64,000 bases of DNA. Origin: Sordariomycetes sp. S80-01Y. Its lineage: Eukaryota; Ascomycota; Sordariomycetes. Both the position numbers and the translations under genes were made by a program. Under the pieces are notes generated by a model. That model did no database searches. It was not told the DNA's origin and was given only the letters and a program-made list of their open reading frames with translations. The stretch is from the NCBI GenBank assembly GCA_037042185.1, contig JAXQJY010000031.1, positions 496,001-560,000 on the forward strand, read 5' to 3'. Position 1 is the stretch's first letter; every line of letters starts with the position of its first letter. Below are positions 1-9,938 of this stretch, in pieces.

Positions 1-30
1 CCCAGTTAGGACCCCATTCTTGGGTGACTG

Positions 31-3000
31 ATGCAGCGACATAATGACCCGGTCCCGCCTTTTGGTCCTTCCGAATCTCTCGACGAATCTCTCGCCCGCA
101 TTGAAGCTTCCAAGGATTCCAAGCAGCAGCGAGCCAAGACGAGGCAGCGGCGTTTGAGTTCACTCAGCAACCACATCATCGGGCCATGGACACCTGAGTC
201 TCAGCAAACTGGTCACGACCAGAACGGAGCCTCATCAGCATCAAGCCAAGCTCCAGCCAACCTGACCACCTCGCCATCCTTCTCAGGCCCCTACCTCCAG
301 GCAGCTCGCACCCGTAGCCACCTACCATCCACTCGCCATCTGGATGGTAATCGCCGCGGCCACGTGAAGCGATCCTCGTCGAGGCAGGCCGTCCCCGAGA
401 CTATGGGACCGTCGGCGACCAAAAAGGCACGCACAGGAATTTCACCACCCCGAATGGTCGATATGCCAAAGGCAGGGCTCTCCGCCACGAGTTCGCTGCC
501 GCCCGCCGAGGGGCCAACCTCGCCTCTCTTCTTTTCCAACTCGACCTCGTCCCGTCAGGCTACCAGGCCCCCAAGCTTCCATCCCAGTGACCAGTCCGCT
601 TCTATGCTGGCGCGCATGCACCAGGATACCGGAGCCGTTACTACGCTGAAGCTGCCAAGATCATCCGTTCACTCACCTAGCCCGGCAAGGTCTGGCAGCA
701 CGCCGGGCAGCTGGGGATCGTCCATGGACATGTCGGCTCCAGCTCTCACTCCAGACTCCCGGTCGATTGCATCGGGATTGCAAGGGCTCAGTGGCGTTGA
801 CTTGCTTGAGTTGCTGGATCAAGACAACAGACCGTCGTTCCTCGTGGATATTGGCAACACCGCCAATGCCAGCCGACCAGGACTACACATCTTATTCTAC
901 AACACCGCCCTGCGGACGACTCATCAGGTCCTTCATGTACTCAGCGTCGATCCAGATGACACGGCGGCTGCGGCTGACTTTGGTGGATTCAAAAGCTGGA
1001 TCATGAGCCCGTTCAAAAGTATCGACGGGCAAGATTTGCCCCTGCCACCCCACACCTATGGAGGAATGACATGGATGTGTTCGACGCTTCGCCGACGATT
1101 TCGGGTGGTTAGTGCCACCACGCCTGTGACTATGGAGAGAGCTGGCTCTCCGGTGCCGCTGACCATGGCGTTGACGGACGAACCGGCCGTGATCGCTGCG
1201 CAGGAGGACCCTTCGCCTGATTTGCCTGTGACGCCGGAGGCTGAACCGATCATCGATGATCCAGCTGACTATTTCGGAGACGCCAGGAGAAAATCTTCAA
1301 ACGGCGAGACACTTGGTCAGATTAGAGAGGAGATCGCTAAGGATACATCTGGATGGCATCACCCCGACGAGTTCACCAATACCGTACTACAAGCGCAACC
1401 GTCAAGACCAAACTTCGATTGGACCCGGATACCACTGACAGATGACCTACCAGACCATATTCGGATAGCCAGGTCGGTCGATTGGGCCGCCACACCCCTG
1501 GGCCCTATTGAGGACTGGCCGAACGAGTTACGCGCCATGTCCAACATGGTCATGGGCAGCCCTCACCCCGCAGCCATGTACTGGGGTCCGCAGTACGTTT
1601 CCATCTACAATGCTGCCTACACGGAGCTTTCCGGTCAGAAGCATCCATCTTTGATGGGCAGACCGTACCCAGAGGCTTGGGTGGAAATATGGGATGAGCT
1701 GCAGGGTGTGTTCGAGGCCGCGTGGGAATCGGGCCAAGCGACCATGAAGCACGACAACCAGCTATTTATCGATCGCCATGGGTTCTCGGAGGAAACGTTC
1801 TTTTCGTGGTCTATCGTGCCACTGGTCGGAGCCGAAGGCGAGGTCGTTGGTTTATACAACCCCTGTTTCGAGAACACCAGACGCAAAGTCACTGAGAGGA
1901 GGATGCTCACATTGCGCGAGGTTGGAGAGTGCACCGCTGCCGCGACGACGGTCAATGGCTTCTGGCCCGAAGTGCAGAAGGGACTGGAGTACAATGAGTA
2001 CGACTGCCCCTTTGCACTAATCTACTCGGTCAAGGACGACGTCGAGAGTGAAACTTCATCGCTGCACTCTGCAAGCGTGCAATCGCCGCAAATATGCCTC
2101 GAGGGATCCATTGGCGTGTCTAGCTCACATCCATGCGCGATTGAGGCGCTAGACCTACGCACATCCGAAGACGGATTTGCGCCCTACATGCGCCAATCCA
2201 TGGCGAACAATGGTAGCGTCGTGGTACTGTCGCAGGAGGAAGGCACAATGCCCCAAGAACTAATTGAGGACATCCAGTGGAAGGGCTTCGGCGATCCCTG
2301 CCGAACCATTGTCGTGTTTCCCGTGGTTCCTACCAATGCTGGCGAGTCGGTGATCGGCTTCATCGTCATGGGCGTCAACCCGCGGCGGCCGTATGACGAC
2401 GACTACAAGCTTTTCATCCACCTACTGTCTCGGCAGCTCGCAACATCTATGGCCTCCGTGGTTCTTTTCGAGGAGGAGATCAAGCGTGGGCAGCGGGCAG
2501 CCCAGCTTGCTGCTCTGGATCGTCAGCAACTGTCCTTGCAGCTGCAGCTTAAGTCGCAAGAGGCCAACGAAAGCGAGTACAAGTTTACCCGCATGGCTGA
2601 ATTCGCGCCAGTTGGGATGTTCATCGCCAACGCGAACGGCATCATCAACTTCCGTAACGACATGTGGTGGCAGATCTCGCAGGTTTCGCGAACGCAGGAA
2701 CTCGGCAACGCCTGGATGGACAGCGTCAGGGCCGAGGACAGGCCTACTCTTGAGGGAGCTTGGATGAAGCTGCTACACGAAAGAGTAACTATATCAGTTG
2801 AATTCAGATTCAAGTGCAACCAGCAGAACGGCGACAACACCATCGATACATGGGTGCTGATGAGCGCTTACCCTGAGAAGAACCCCGACGGCAGCCTCAA
2901 GTCAATTTTTGGCTGCATCACGGATATCTCTTCCCAGAAATGGGCCGAAAAGGTGCAGGACCAGCGGCGAGAGGAAGCTGTCGAGCTCAAGCGCCAGCAG

Positions 3001-4467
3001 GAGAACTTCATCGATATCACGTCCCACGAGATGCGAAATCCTCTTTCCGCCATCCTGCAGTGCGCCGACCAGATCGCCAGCAACATCACCACTTTCGAAG
3101 CCCACACCGTCAAGAAGGAGATCGAGCAGCTGTTGGAAGGATGCTTGGACGCCGCCAACACGATCAACCTGTGCGCAAGCCATCAGAAGCGGATCGTCGA
3201 CGACATTCTCACCTTGTCGAAGCTGGACTCAAATCTCCTGGCTGTCACTCCCGTCGACGAGCAGCCTGTCCGGGTCATTCAACGCGCTCTCAAGATGTTC
3301 GAATCCGAGCTCATTGCCCACGATATCGAATTCGAGTTTGAGGTTGACAAGTCTTTCGAACTATACGGTATCAAGTGGGCTAAACTCGATCCATCCCGTC
3401 TTCGCCAGGTCTTGATCAACCTTATGACCAACGCCATCAAGTTCACGCAGACGAGAGAAAAGCGCTTCATCATGGTCAAGGTGGCTGCTTCAAAGGACAC
3501 TTCCGGCATCGCAACTCGTGGTCCTGACGACATGCATTATTTTGAGAATGACGCACAGCGCTCTGCCGCGATGGATATTGACAACCTTGACGACTGGGGC
3601 CACGGCGAGCGCATCAACATCCACTGCTCTGTGGAGGACACAGGTCCTGGCCTTGCCGAAGAAGAACTCAAGATTCTCTTTCAGAGGTTCCAACAGGCCA
3701 CGCCACGCACTCACGTCCAATATGGTGGTTCTGGTTTAGGGCTATTTATCTCACGCATCCTGACCGAAATGCAGGGTGGCCAAATTGGCGTTTCGTCCCG
3801 CGCCGGCCATGGCAGCAAGTTCAGCTTCTACATCCAGTCCCGTACCTGCCTCTCCCCGCCCGCCGAGTACGAGCACATCTCGCCATTCAAGATTGCTCGC
3901 AAGGTGCCATCGCCTGCCACACAGACCAACGCTCCGCCCTCGGCCCTCTCCCGCACCGGCACAGCTTCGCCCAAGCCCAACTCGATTTTCGACGTGCTCA
4001 TCGTGGAAGACAATATTGTCAACCAGAAGGTGCTGCAACGCCAACTACGCAACTGCGGGAACAACACCTTCGTCGCGAATCACGGGCAAGAAGCTCTTCA
4101 GACGCTGGCAAAGAGCAGGTTCTGGTCAGGGCAGGAGAGCGAGGGTATGGATATCAGCGTGATTCTGATGGATCTGGAGATGCCCGTGATGGATGGAATG
4201 ACGTGCGCGAGGAAGATCAGGGAGTTGGAGAGGGAGGGCACCATCGTGCAGCACATTCCTATTATTGCTGTAACGGCCTATGCGAGGCCGGAGCAGATCG
4301 AGAATGCGAAGGCTGCGGGCATCGTGAGTTGCCGTTCATATTTTCCCTTCGCGCACATCACTAACAAAGCACAGGACGATGTCATCTCGAAGCCCTTCCG
4401 CATCCCGGAGCTGCTCCCAAAGATTGAGGAGCTCGTGGGGAAGTACAAGACCCTTTCCGTGGCCTGA
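31..4467 (+). CDS. Hybrid histidine kinase (PAS/GAF, HisKA, HATPase, receiver)
   Basis: This is a cytosolic phosphorelay sensor that would autophosphorylate and pass phosphate to its own receiver domain. The first 470 or so residues are low-complexity Ser/Pro-rich. A PAS-like region (about 480-650), a GAF-like region (about 650-840) and a second PAS (about 851-968) follow. The H-box has His999 in SHEMRNP, the N-box LMTNAIKF is near 1131, and the G boxes DTGPGL and GGSGLGLF lie up to about 1239. The receiver starts near 1320 with phospho-acceptor Asp1381 in LMDLEMPVMDG. There are no membrane segments. The ATG at 31 is the first after an in-frame stop at 25-27. A 51-bp intron (4324-4374: GTGAGT, CTAAC, ACAG) is in frame and lacks a stop, so the open frame reads through it; splicing gives 1461 aa and restores the normal AAGI-DDVISKPF receiver sequence. 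The fungal HK subgroup is not assigned. Confidence 0.93.
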   Translation: MQRHNDPVPPFGPSESLDESLARIEASKDSKQQRAKTRQRRLSSLSNHIIGPWTPESQQTGHDQNGASSASSQAPANLTTSPSFSGPYLQAARTRSHLPSTRHLDGNRRGHVKRSSSRQAVPETMGPSATKKARTGISPPRMVDMPKAGLSATSSLPPAEGPTSPLFFSNSTSSRQATRPPSFHPSDQSASMLARMHQDTGAVTTLKLPRSSVHSPSPARSGSTPGSWGSSMDMSAPALTPDSRSIASGLQGLSGVDLLELLDQDNRPSFLVDIGNTANASRPGLHILFYNTALRTTHQVLHVLSVDPDDTAAAADFGGFKSWIMSPFKSIDGQDLPLPPHTYGGMTWMCSTLRRRFRVVSATTPVTMERAGSPVPLTMALTDEPAVIAAQEDPSPDLPVTPEAEPIIDDPADYFGDARRKSSNGETLGQIREEIAKDTSGWHHPDEFTNTVLQAQPSRPNFDWTRIPLTDDLPDHIRIARSVDWAATPLGPIEDWPNELRAMSNMVMGSPHPAAMYWGPQYVSIYNAAYTELSGQKHPSLMGRPYPEAWVEIWDELQGVFEAAWESGQATMKHDNQLFIDRHGFSEETFFSWSIVPLVGAEGEVVGLYNPCFENTRRKVTERRMLTLREVGECTAAATTVNGFWPEVQKGLEYNEYDCPFALIYSVKDDVESETSSLHSASVQSPQICLEGSIGVSSSHPCAIEALDLRTSEDGFAPYMRQSMANNGSVVVLSQEEGTMPQELIEDIQWKGFGDPCRTIVVFPVVPTNAGESVIGFIVMGVNPRRPYDDDYKLFIHLLSRQLATSMASVVLFEEEIKRGQRAAQLAALDRQQLSLQLQLKSQEANESEYKFTRMAEFAPVGMFIANANGIINFRNDMWWQISQVSRTQELGNAWMDSVRAEDRPTLEGAWMKLLHERVTISVEFRFKCNQQNGDNTIDTWVLMSAYPEKNPDGSLKSIFGCITDISSQKWAEKVQDQRREEAVELKRQQENFIDITSHEMRNPLSAILQCADQIASNITTFEAHTVKKEIEQLLEGCLDAANTINLCASHQKRIVDDILTLSKLDSNLLAVTPVDEQPVRVIQRALKMFESELIAHDIEFEFEVDKSFELYGIKWAKLDPSRLRQVLINLMTNAIKFTQTREKRFIMVKVAASKDTSGIATRGPDDMHYFENDAQRSAAMDIDNLDDWGHGERINIHCSVEDTGPGLAEEELKILFQRFQQATPRTHVQYGGSGLGLFISRILTEMQGGQIGVSSRAGHGSKFSFYIQSRTCLSPPAEYEHISPFKIARKVPSPATQTNAPPSALSRTGTASPKPNSIFDVLIVEDNIVNQKVLQRQLRNCGNNTFVANHGQEALQTLAKSRFWSGQESEGMDISVILMDLEMPVMDGMTCARKIRELEREGTIVQHIPIIAVTAYARPEQIENAKAAGIVSCRSYFPFAHITNKAQDDVISKPFRIPELLPKIEELVGKYKTLSVA

Positions 4468-5157
4468 TCATGACCACGACCAATACTTTCTTGATTTTCT
4501 AAACAACTGGCGTTATACACGGTGGGAATACAAAAGCAACAACGGACGGGACCTCTATACCCAGCCTAGAATGGCTTCATCATACTCGGAATATTTGGCG
4601 ATACTACGGATAGCTCGGTGTTGGACGGGACTGGACTTGCTAGGCTACTACAGAATTGTTGGAGGGACATTTTTTTGTATATGAAGATGTAATGATCATG
4701 AGCTAGATCTGCTTGCGGGGGTTTGGAGAGGACACAAGAGATCACGACATTTATGACTAGTGGTCTCAATACATTTGACAACTCACGCTTGTGTCTCGTT
4801 TGCTAGTTTGTTTAAGTAGGGACCATGCATACCACCCAAGCTGCGCGAGCCAACCCATCTCTGCGCGGACACAATTCTTATGTTTTCATCGCAGTAAATG
4901 ATGCCCTCGGCTGCTTTCGGTCCAATTGGAAGATATTAAGTCTGGTAGTTCCTGTTCCCTCGCCTTGCCAAATTCCCATGGCCGGTGCAGGGTAGCCCAC
5001 TCCTGTCCGAAACGCGGCAGTCCCGAGGTTTCTCCGCCTAATTCTCACTCATCTCAACTTTCCATTGCATCATCATCCACCGCACCGGAAAAGTCCCCCA
5101 ATCCCTCCCTCACCGTCCTCCTCTCCCCTCCTCATATCCACACCTCCAGCCCGCTCG
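4468..5157. other. Intergenic region, no gene seen
   Basis: It holds the 3' flank of the kinase gene and the promoter of the LYR gene. The last 150 bases are rich in C and T, with several TCC/CTC runs. I see no convincing coding sequence or structured RNA. Confidence 0.5.
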
Positions 5158-5166
5158 ATGTTATGA
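5158..5166 (+). promoter_or_regulatory. Minimal upstream ORF overlapping the LYRM2 start
   Basis: ATG-TTA-TGA: a two-codon frame whose stop codon overlaps the ATG at 5163. A scanning ribosome that uses the first ATG would terminate on top of the main start and could re-initiate at 5163 or 5169. The effect on translation is inferred. Confidence 0.4.
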
Positions 5167-5668
5167 CGATGTTTCGCGTCCTGGCGCGGAGGGCCTACGC
5201 CACCCACCGGAGACTCAAAAACGAGGACGTGCTCAGCCTCGACGCCGTAAGTCGTCTTCACCCCTGTTCCTCGGAAACGAGTAACACGCAGCCCCAGGCA
5301 TGGGAGAAGGCCTTTTGAGCACGGATGCTGAGAATGAGAGCAGTTTCTGCAGAGAAAGCGCGTCATCAGCCTGTACAGGACTATCCTGAGGGGCATCAAG
5401 AGCATTGAGGACAAGGGCACCAAAGCCGAGAGCAGGAAGTTTGCCCGAGATGAGTTTGAGAGGCACAGGGGTGTTAAAGATCTTGTGAGTAAAAAACTGT
5501 TTTCTTGCACGGCTATTTTCTTCCTTTCCCTCCTGGAGTAGCATGCCCTCTGCCGTTGATTCGGGATTCGGAGGAATGTGCTGATTCGAGCAGGGTCATA
5601 TTCGATATCTCCTCTCCACGGGCAAAACAGAATGGGAGAATATGGAGCGGTATGTAGGCCGCATGTAA
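5163..5668 (+). CDS. LYRM2: LYR-motif protein, LYRM2-like (mitochondrial)
   Basis: This 99-aa protein has three exons: 5163-5246, 5344-5484 and 5594-5668. Introns of 97 and 109 bp have GTAAGT and GTGAGT donors. The spliced protein carries LSLDAFLQRKRVISLYR, the LYR signature at the start of helix 1 (LYR as SLYRTILR), then a basic helix with KFARDEFERHR, and ends with GHIRYLLSTGKTEWENME. This matches the LYRM2 family by length and by motif order. LYR proteins work in the mitochondrial matrix with acyl carrier protein in assembly of respiratory complexes; LYRM2 is linked to complex I. The N-terminus (MTMFRVLARRAYA) looks like a short presequence. A 2-codon upstream reading frame (ATG at 5158, stop 5164-5166) overlaps the chosen ATG; ATG 5169 is an alternative start. 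Confidence 0.88.
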
Positions 5669-5886
5669 AATAGTGTAGACATAATGTCATGTCGTGGTAC
5701 CAAGCGTGTAGCCCAGCACGCGAAATCCCGGCGGTTGAACAATGCGCTCTTGAACGACTTCGGGACTTCGGTCCAGAGTCTTCTTGTATTGTACAATTCC
5801 ACTCGTCTATCCCCATGACCCTCGCGTAATGTACATGACCTCCTCTGCTTCAGCCTCGCACACGCTGCTCCCCGTCCGTCCGTCGT

Positions 5887-6320
5887 CTATCCCTGTCGTT
5901 GCTTGTGTCTCGGGTTCGCCTTGCAGATGATGTACAGGTAGCCGTTATGTCTCTTGCCGCCCTTTCGCCTCACAACCTGCGTCCGCTCAGTCAGCCTTGC
6001 TCTCGTCACTTCTGTCATCGGCGCACAGCGTCCACTCTCGTCGTTCCACCCATGGAAATCGACCTGCGGGAAGTTGTGCCCAGGGAAAAGCGTACCTTGC
6101 AGTGCTCGCATCTCTTCTTGACCGCGCTGCCAACCTTCATGCCCCTCGTCTGGCCCTGCGCCGCGCTCTCGATGGCCTGCTTCTGCTGCTGCGTCGTCGG
6201 CGTCGCTCGCCACGCCGGGCGGCTGAGGATGGTGGAAAAGGCGCGCGCGGCCGTCTGCGTCGCCGGCGCCGTCGCTCGTATGCTCCGCAGAGCGGGGAGG
6301 GTGCGGAGGAGGGAGGCCAT
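5887..6320 (-). CDS. RTC6: Mitochondrial large-subunit ribosomal protein bL36m
   Basis: This 104-aa protein has two exons, 6320-6096 and 5976-5887, with a 119-bp intron. Its C-terminal 40 residues are a complete bacterial-type L36: MKVGSAVKKRCEHCKVV, then RRKGGKRHNGYLYIICKANPRHKQRQG. The zinc site is C-x2-C, C and H, as in bL36. The N-terminal 60 residues are rich in Arg, Ala, Ser and Thr, and form a mitochondrial presequence (MASLLRTLPALRSIRATAP). The intron splits the zinc ribbon directly after CEHCK. The gene converges with LYRM2, with 218 bp between the two stops. Yeast Rtc6 is the counterpart. Confidence 0.95.
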
Positions 6321-6372
6321 TGTGTGGTTTGTTGGCGGTTGCGTGGTGAGGATGGCGGGACGTTGGAAAGTT

Positions 6373-6402
6373 TGACGTCGGGAAGGGACGCGACGTCACG
6401 TG
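6373..6402. promoter_or_regulatory. CRE/E-box-like motifs upstream of bL36m
   Basis: TGACGTC at about 6373 and GACGTCACGTG ending at 6402 lie 53-82 bp upstream of the ribosomal protein start. The second combines an ACGTCA core with a CACGTG E-box. Factor identity is not known; bZIP or Cbf1-type binding is an inference. Confidence 0.3.
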
Positions 6403-6818
6403 CTGGAGCCATGATGGGTGACAGAAACAATGTCTCAGAACATCTGTCTCCCATTCACGTTGACTTCATGCGCAGTATCATTAACATTTTAGCAACTCAA
6501 GTTTTCAATCTATTTTTCTTGCTCTTCCTCAGTCGGGGCTCTAGTTCTCATTCTCAATGCCTCTCTCAATCTACCGCTCAATCAACTTTATGCCAGACTT
6601 CTTCTACCACCTCGGGCTTCATCCATAGCTCGTTCCAATGCATCAATCTTAAAAGCAGACACCTTTTCCTTCCCAAAACAAGCCTGAACTGAACCGCTGA
6701 AGAACTAACAAAAGGGCAATGTCCAATCTGTGCGCCTCTCTATGCTGAGACTTACCGCAAACTCCGAAAACGATGTAGGAAAGCGCCCCAAGTTCAGGAG
6801 ATCCAAACGCCTTTACCC
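6403..6818. other. Intergenic region, no gene seen
   Basis: This spacer lies between the bL36m promoter and the stop of the orphan gene. The plus strand is T-rich with TTTTTCTTGC-like runs, consistent with untranslated or promoter sequence. No supported gene. Confidence 0.4.
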
Positions 6819-9600
6819 TTACCAGAACCTTTCCTCGTCGCACGCCTTGAGCTTGTCGTGCTCGTCACCGCCAATGATCTCCTCCAGAAGTCCGGGCATC
6901 TTTCCGTCACGGACTAGCTCGAAATGCTCCTGTTTGGCCTCTGCGTGGGTGCGGCCGGGATAATGGCCGGTCGTCAGTGGGAGCTGACGCTCAAGATGGT
7001 GATCGGGCCGGCCGCGAGGGGCATACTTTGCCAAAGTAGCATTAACCTTTTCGAGGTCGCAAAAGATGCCTTGCTCTTTTTGGTCCATGAGAGACCATAC
7101 CGCTTGTCGGAAAATGTCGACTTCTTGACACGCTACTTGGAACGTAGCCCAAAGCTCCTGGGACTCGCCGCCCACCAAATCCCCTAAATCAGGAAGCCCG
7201 ACCAGAGAGTCAGATTTGTAAGGGTTACGGCTCTGCTTCGCTGCGATACGGAAAATAGTTCCTTTGCCATCCATCCTGCAAGTCGGGGTCGTCGAATCGT
7301 GCAGTCGGGTTGTCTCAAGCGCCAGCAGGGGGTTCTTCTCATTTCGGAGGCTGACTGGCGCATCATCGTTGAAGGCTTCCGGATTGTGGTTTGGGAATAG
7401 AATGTTTAGACACTCTAGTCGGTGACCCCGAAGATGATGAGTCTGAGCATCGAGCATCTTCTGCAACTCGCAACCAAAGCAAATACGCACATCAGTGGCG
7501 TGGTTGATGTTGTAGAAGAATGCGGTGTTCATCCTGTAGCCGCAGCCCAAGCAGAACTTTGTGTCCTTCATCATTTCGTTGTTGAAATAATCCAACACCT
7601 CGGCCCGGCCATCCAAGTCGGAGTAATGGCCGCGACGTACGATACGGAGCAAGTCGAAAACCGCCTTCTTGAATTCAACATGGTGCAAAGCTGCATTCTG
7701 GCTCACCTGGTCTCCAATGCGGTACAGGGCGTCCATGAAGATAGGAATGTCAAGCGGTGACGTGGGCAGCTTGAACAAGTAACGCATTAAAGCACAGCTC
7801 TTCTCAAAAAGAGTTGCAAGACCCATCGCACGGGCCTTAAAGAACGCCTTCAGAAGAATGGCATAAACGCCAGCGTGGGACACGTCGCCGCGGACTGGGT
7901 CCCAAGCCAGCCCAAAATTTTTAGAGAGGCCCTCTTGATAGTAAGGCATGCCTCTTTCGTACTTGGGTGCAAAATCCAGAGTCAAAATCCGCGTCTTGTC
8001 TTCCTTGTCTCGGGACAGATTGATCGCGTGAATTACATCGAGGATAGGCACGAGGTCACCGAGGTGGATCAACGGGCAAGCGTTGATGCTGACTGACGTG
8101 ACCTTTGGCATGCCTCGAAGAATGACGGCGAGAAGACGGCGGTCCAAAAACGGCACTTTGTCGAAATGCAGATGCTCCATGTGGTCTTTGTGCTGTTGGA
8201 GGAACTTGGCCAAGGCCATGATGTTCTGGCCCTCTCGCTGAACGGAAGGCTTGTAAACCTCGTCTGGGTGGCCAACGACGACGCGGCGAGAAGCGAAGAA
8301 ATTCTCGTCGAAGGTCAGATGCTTGGCCACGGCGATTGTGTCCTCTCCAACGTTTGGAGCCGACTCCAGCTCATACTTGATGCGGCCCAGAAGCTCCATG
8401 GTGTGGGCCTCCTCCTTCACTGCTCCCTCGTGCCAGGGCTTGACAAAGTTAAAGGCGAAGATACCGCACGGATCGCGATCGCGAGTTCGGAGAAAGTCGC
8501 CAATGGTGAACTCGGGTACGACGGCCATGAACATGGTGCTGTGCGGAGCGACGTGCACGACTTGGCCGCCGGTGCAATCCAGGATGCGCTATCAACAGGT
8601 AAGTTTAGATCTTCGGGGGAGGAAATTTGAACTAACAATAGCTTCATGAACCAAGCCGAACATTCTGAACGAGGTAGCCCCGAGATTCTTGAGGTTGTTC
8701 ACTCCGGTAGCAAAAATGGCCTCAAGGATTGAATGACCGATGTCGGGGCATAGTAGAGACCCTAGCAAGCCGACCTCGTCAGTACAAGAGTTGGTGCTTG
8801 AAGAAGCGTTACTAGGGCTAATCTCAATTCTCTTCCTTTCCTTCTTCTTAGTCTCAATCGCAAGGGCTATAGCGTCGAATCGATCTTTGTTGGCCACAAA
8901 GAATTCCGAGTTGAGCAACATCGGGGCCTACAAGAGTCAGTTTATGTCTTGAGAGTTGCATTAGGCGTATGCCTACGATAAAGATTTCACTGTTCTTAGG
9001 GCCAGCGGGTCCTATGCTCGCGATCTCCTTAGCCTTGTATCCTTCGAGGGCAGCCATCTTGGACCACTCCTTGAACCACTCCATGTGGTTGAGATCGGTG
9101 ACCCGGGCGTCAAAGCCAAGCCGCTGGAGTCGGGCGACTGACTCCTTGTTGCCATACTTGGCCCTGGTCTTAGTTTTCTGCATCATGTTGAGTGCGAAAC
9201 TCGACAGAGGCTTCAGTGGCTTGCGTCCTGAAGTAGTTTGTGCTGGACGTGCCCTGGGTATTGGCAAGGGGTCTGGGAGTGGGAGTCTCTTTTGCAAACT
9301 GCTTTTAGAAAACACATTAGCAACTCTTTTCGCTTTGGGCCCTATCTTGTGTGGCTTCTTTGACTTCTTGGGTGATGGCATCATGGGATCAGATGGAATA
9401 AGCGGTGGAGTGCCCTCGGTCGCCTTCGCGTTCGCCTTCTCATTGGCAGCAGCTTTCTGGCCCCTTTCCTTGGCCTTGCCCTTTAGCCTAGATGCTGAAA
9501 ATGGAGGATCAAGATTTGGTTGCGGATTAGCTGGAGGCGAGGTCTCTTGAGCAGGTGACTTGGCCGCGGCTTGATTGCCTTTGCCTTTCTTCTTGGCCAT
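6819..9600 (-). CDS. Uncharacterised 894-aa protein with lysine-rich N-terminus and CxxC pairs
   Basis: I do not recognise a function. Three exons (9600-8977, 8927-8637, 8588-6819) join in phase 0 across introns of 49 bp (GTAGGC..GTAG) and 48 bp (GTTAGT..ATAG). The start ATG at 9600 sits in a good context (AACATGGCC); an in-frame ATG at 9825 is less likely. Residues 1-150 are Lys/Pro/Ala-rich (MAKKKGKGN) and may be nuclear or nucleolar. The middle has leucine-patterned segments that recall F-box/LRR proteins. Residues 651-678 hold C-x2-C-x20-C-x2-C, a possible zinc ribbon. The last exon is long and has no signal peptide or membrane segment. Confidence 0.8.
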
Positions 9601-9890
9601 GTTTGAGGTATGATAAGGTGGATAGAGGAAAAATGTGAAGGAAGAAGTTCTCCCCGGTGGAATGACCACAAAAAGGGAGGATTCAGGGACAGAATAGGGT
9701 GATGAGATTTGCACAGATCGAATGGTGGTATCCAAAGTAGAGAAATCTGAGGTGAGGTGAGATATGGCCGGCAGAGGGCTGTGGTGGTGGACGAAAGAAA
9801 TGGGGCGCTCGCGTTCGATGAGCATCTGATGAACTTGGAAGGTTGTTTACCAGGTCTCATCGGGAAAAAACTGCATTGATGCTCACCACG

Positions 9891-9938
9891 CCTTCCCCCC
9901 CCCCCCTTTTTTTCTTTTCTTTTTTTTTTTTTTTTTTT
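9891..9938 (+). repeat. Homopyrimidine tract (C12 then T-rich, T19)
   Basis: The plus strand reads C12 (9895-9906), T7, C, T4, C, then T19 (9920-9938). It lies about 290 bp upstream of the orphan gene's start. It may be a nucleosome-excluding promoter tract; homopolymers this long also attract sequencing error. Confidence 0.9.
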
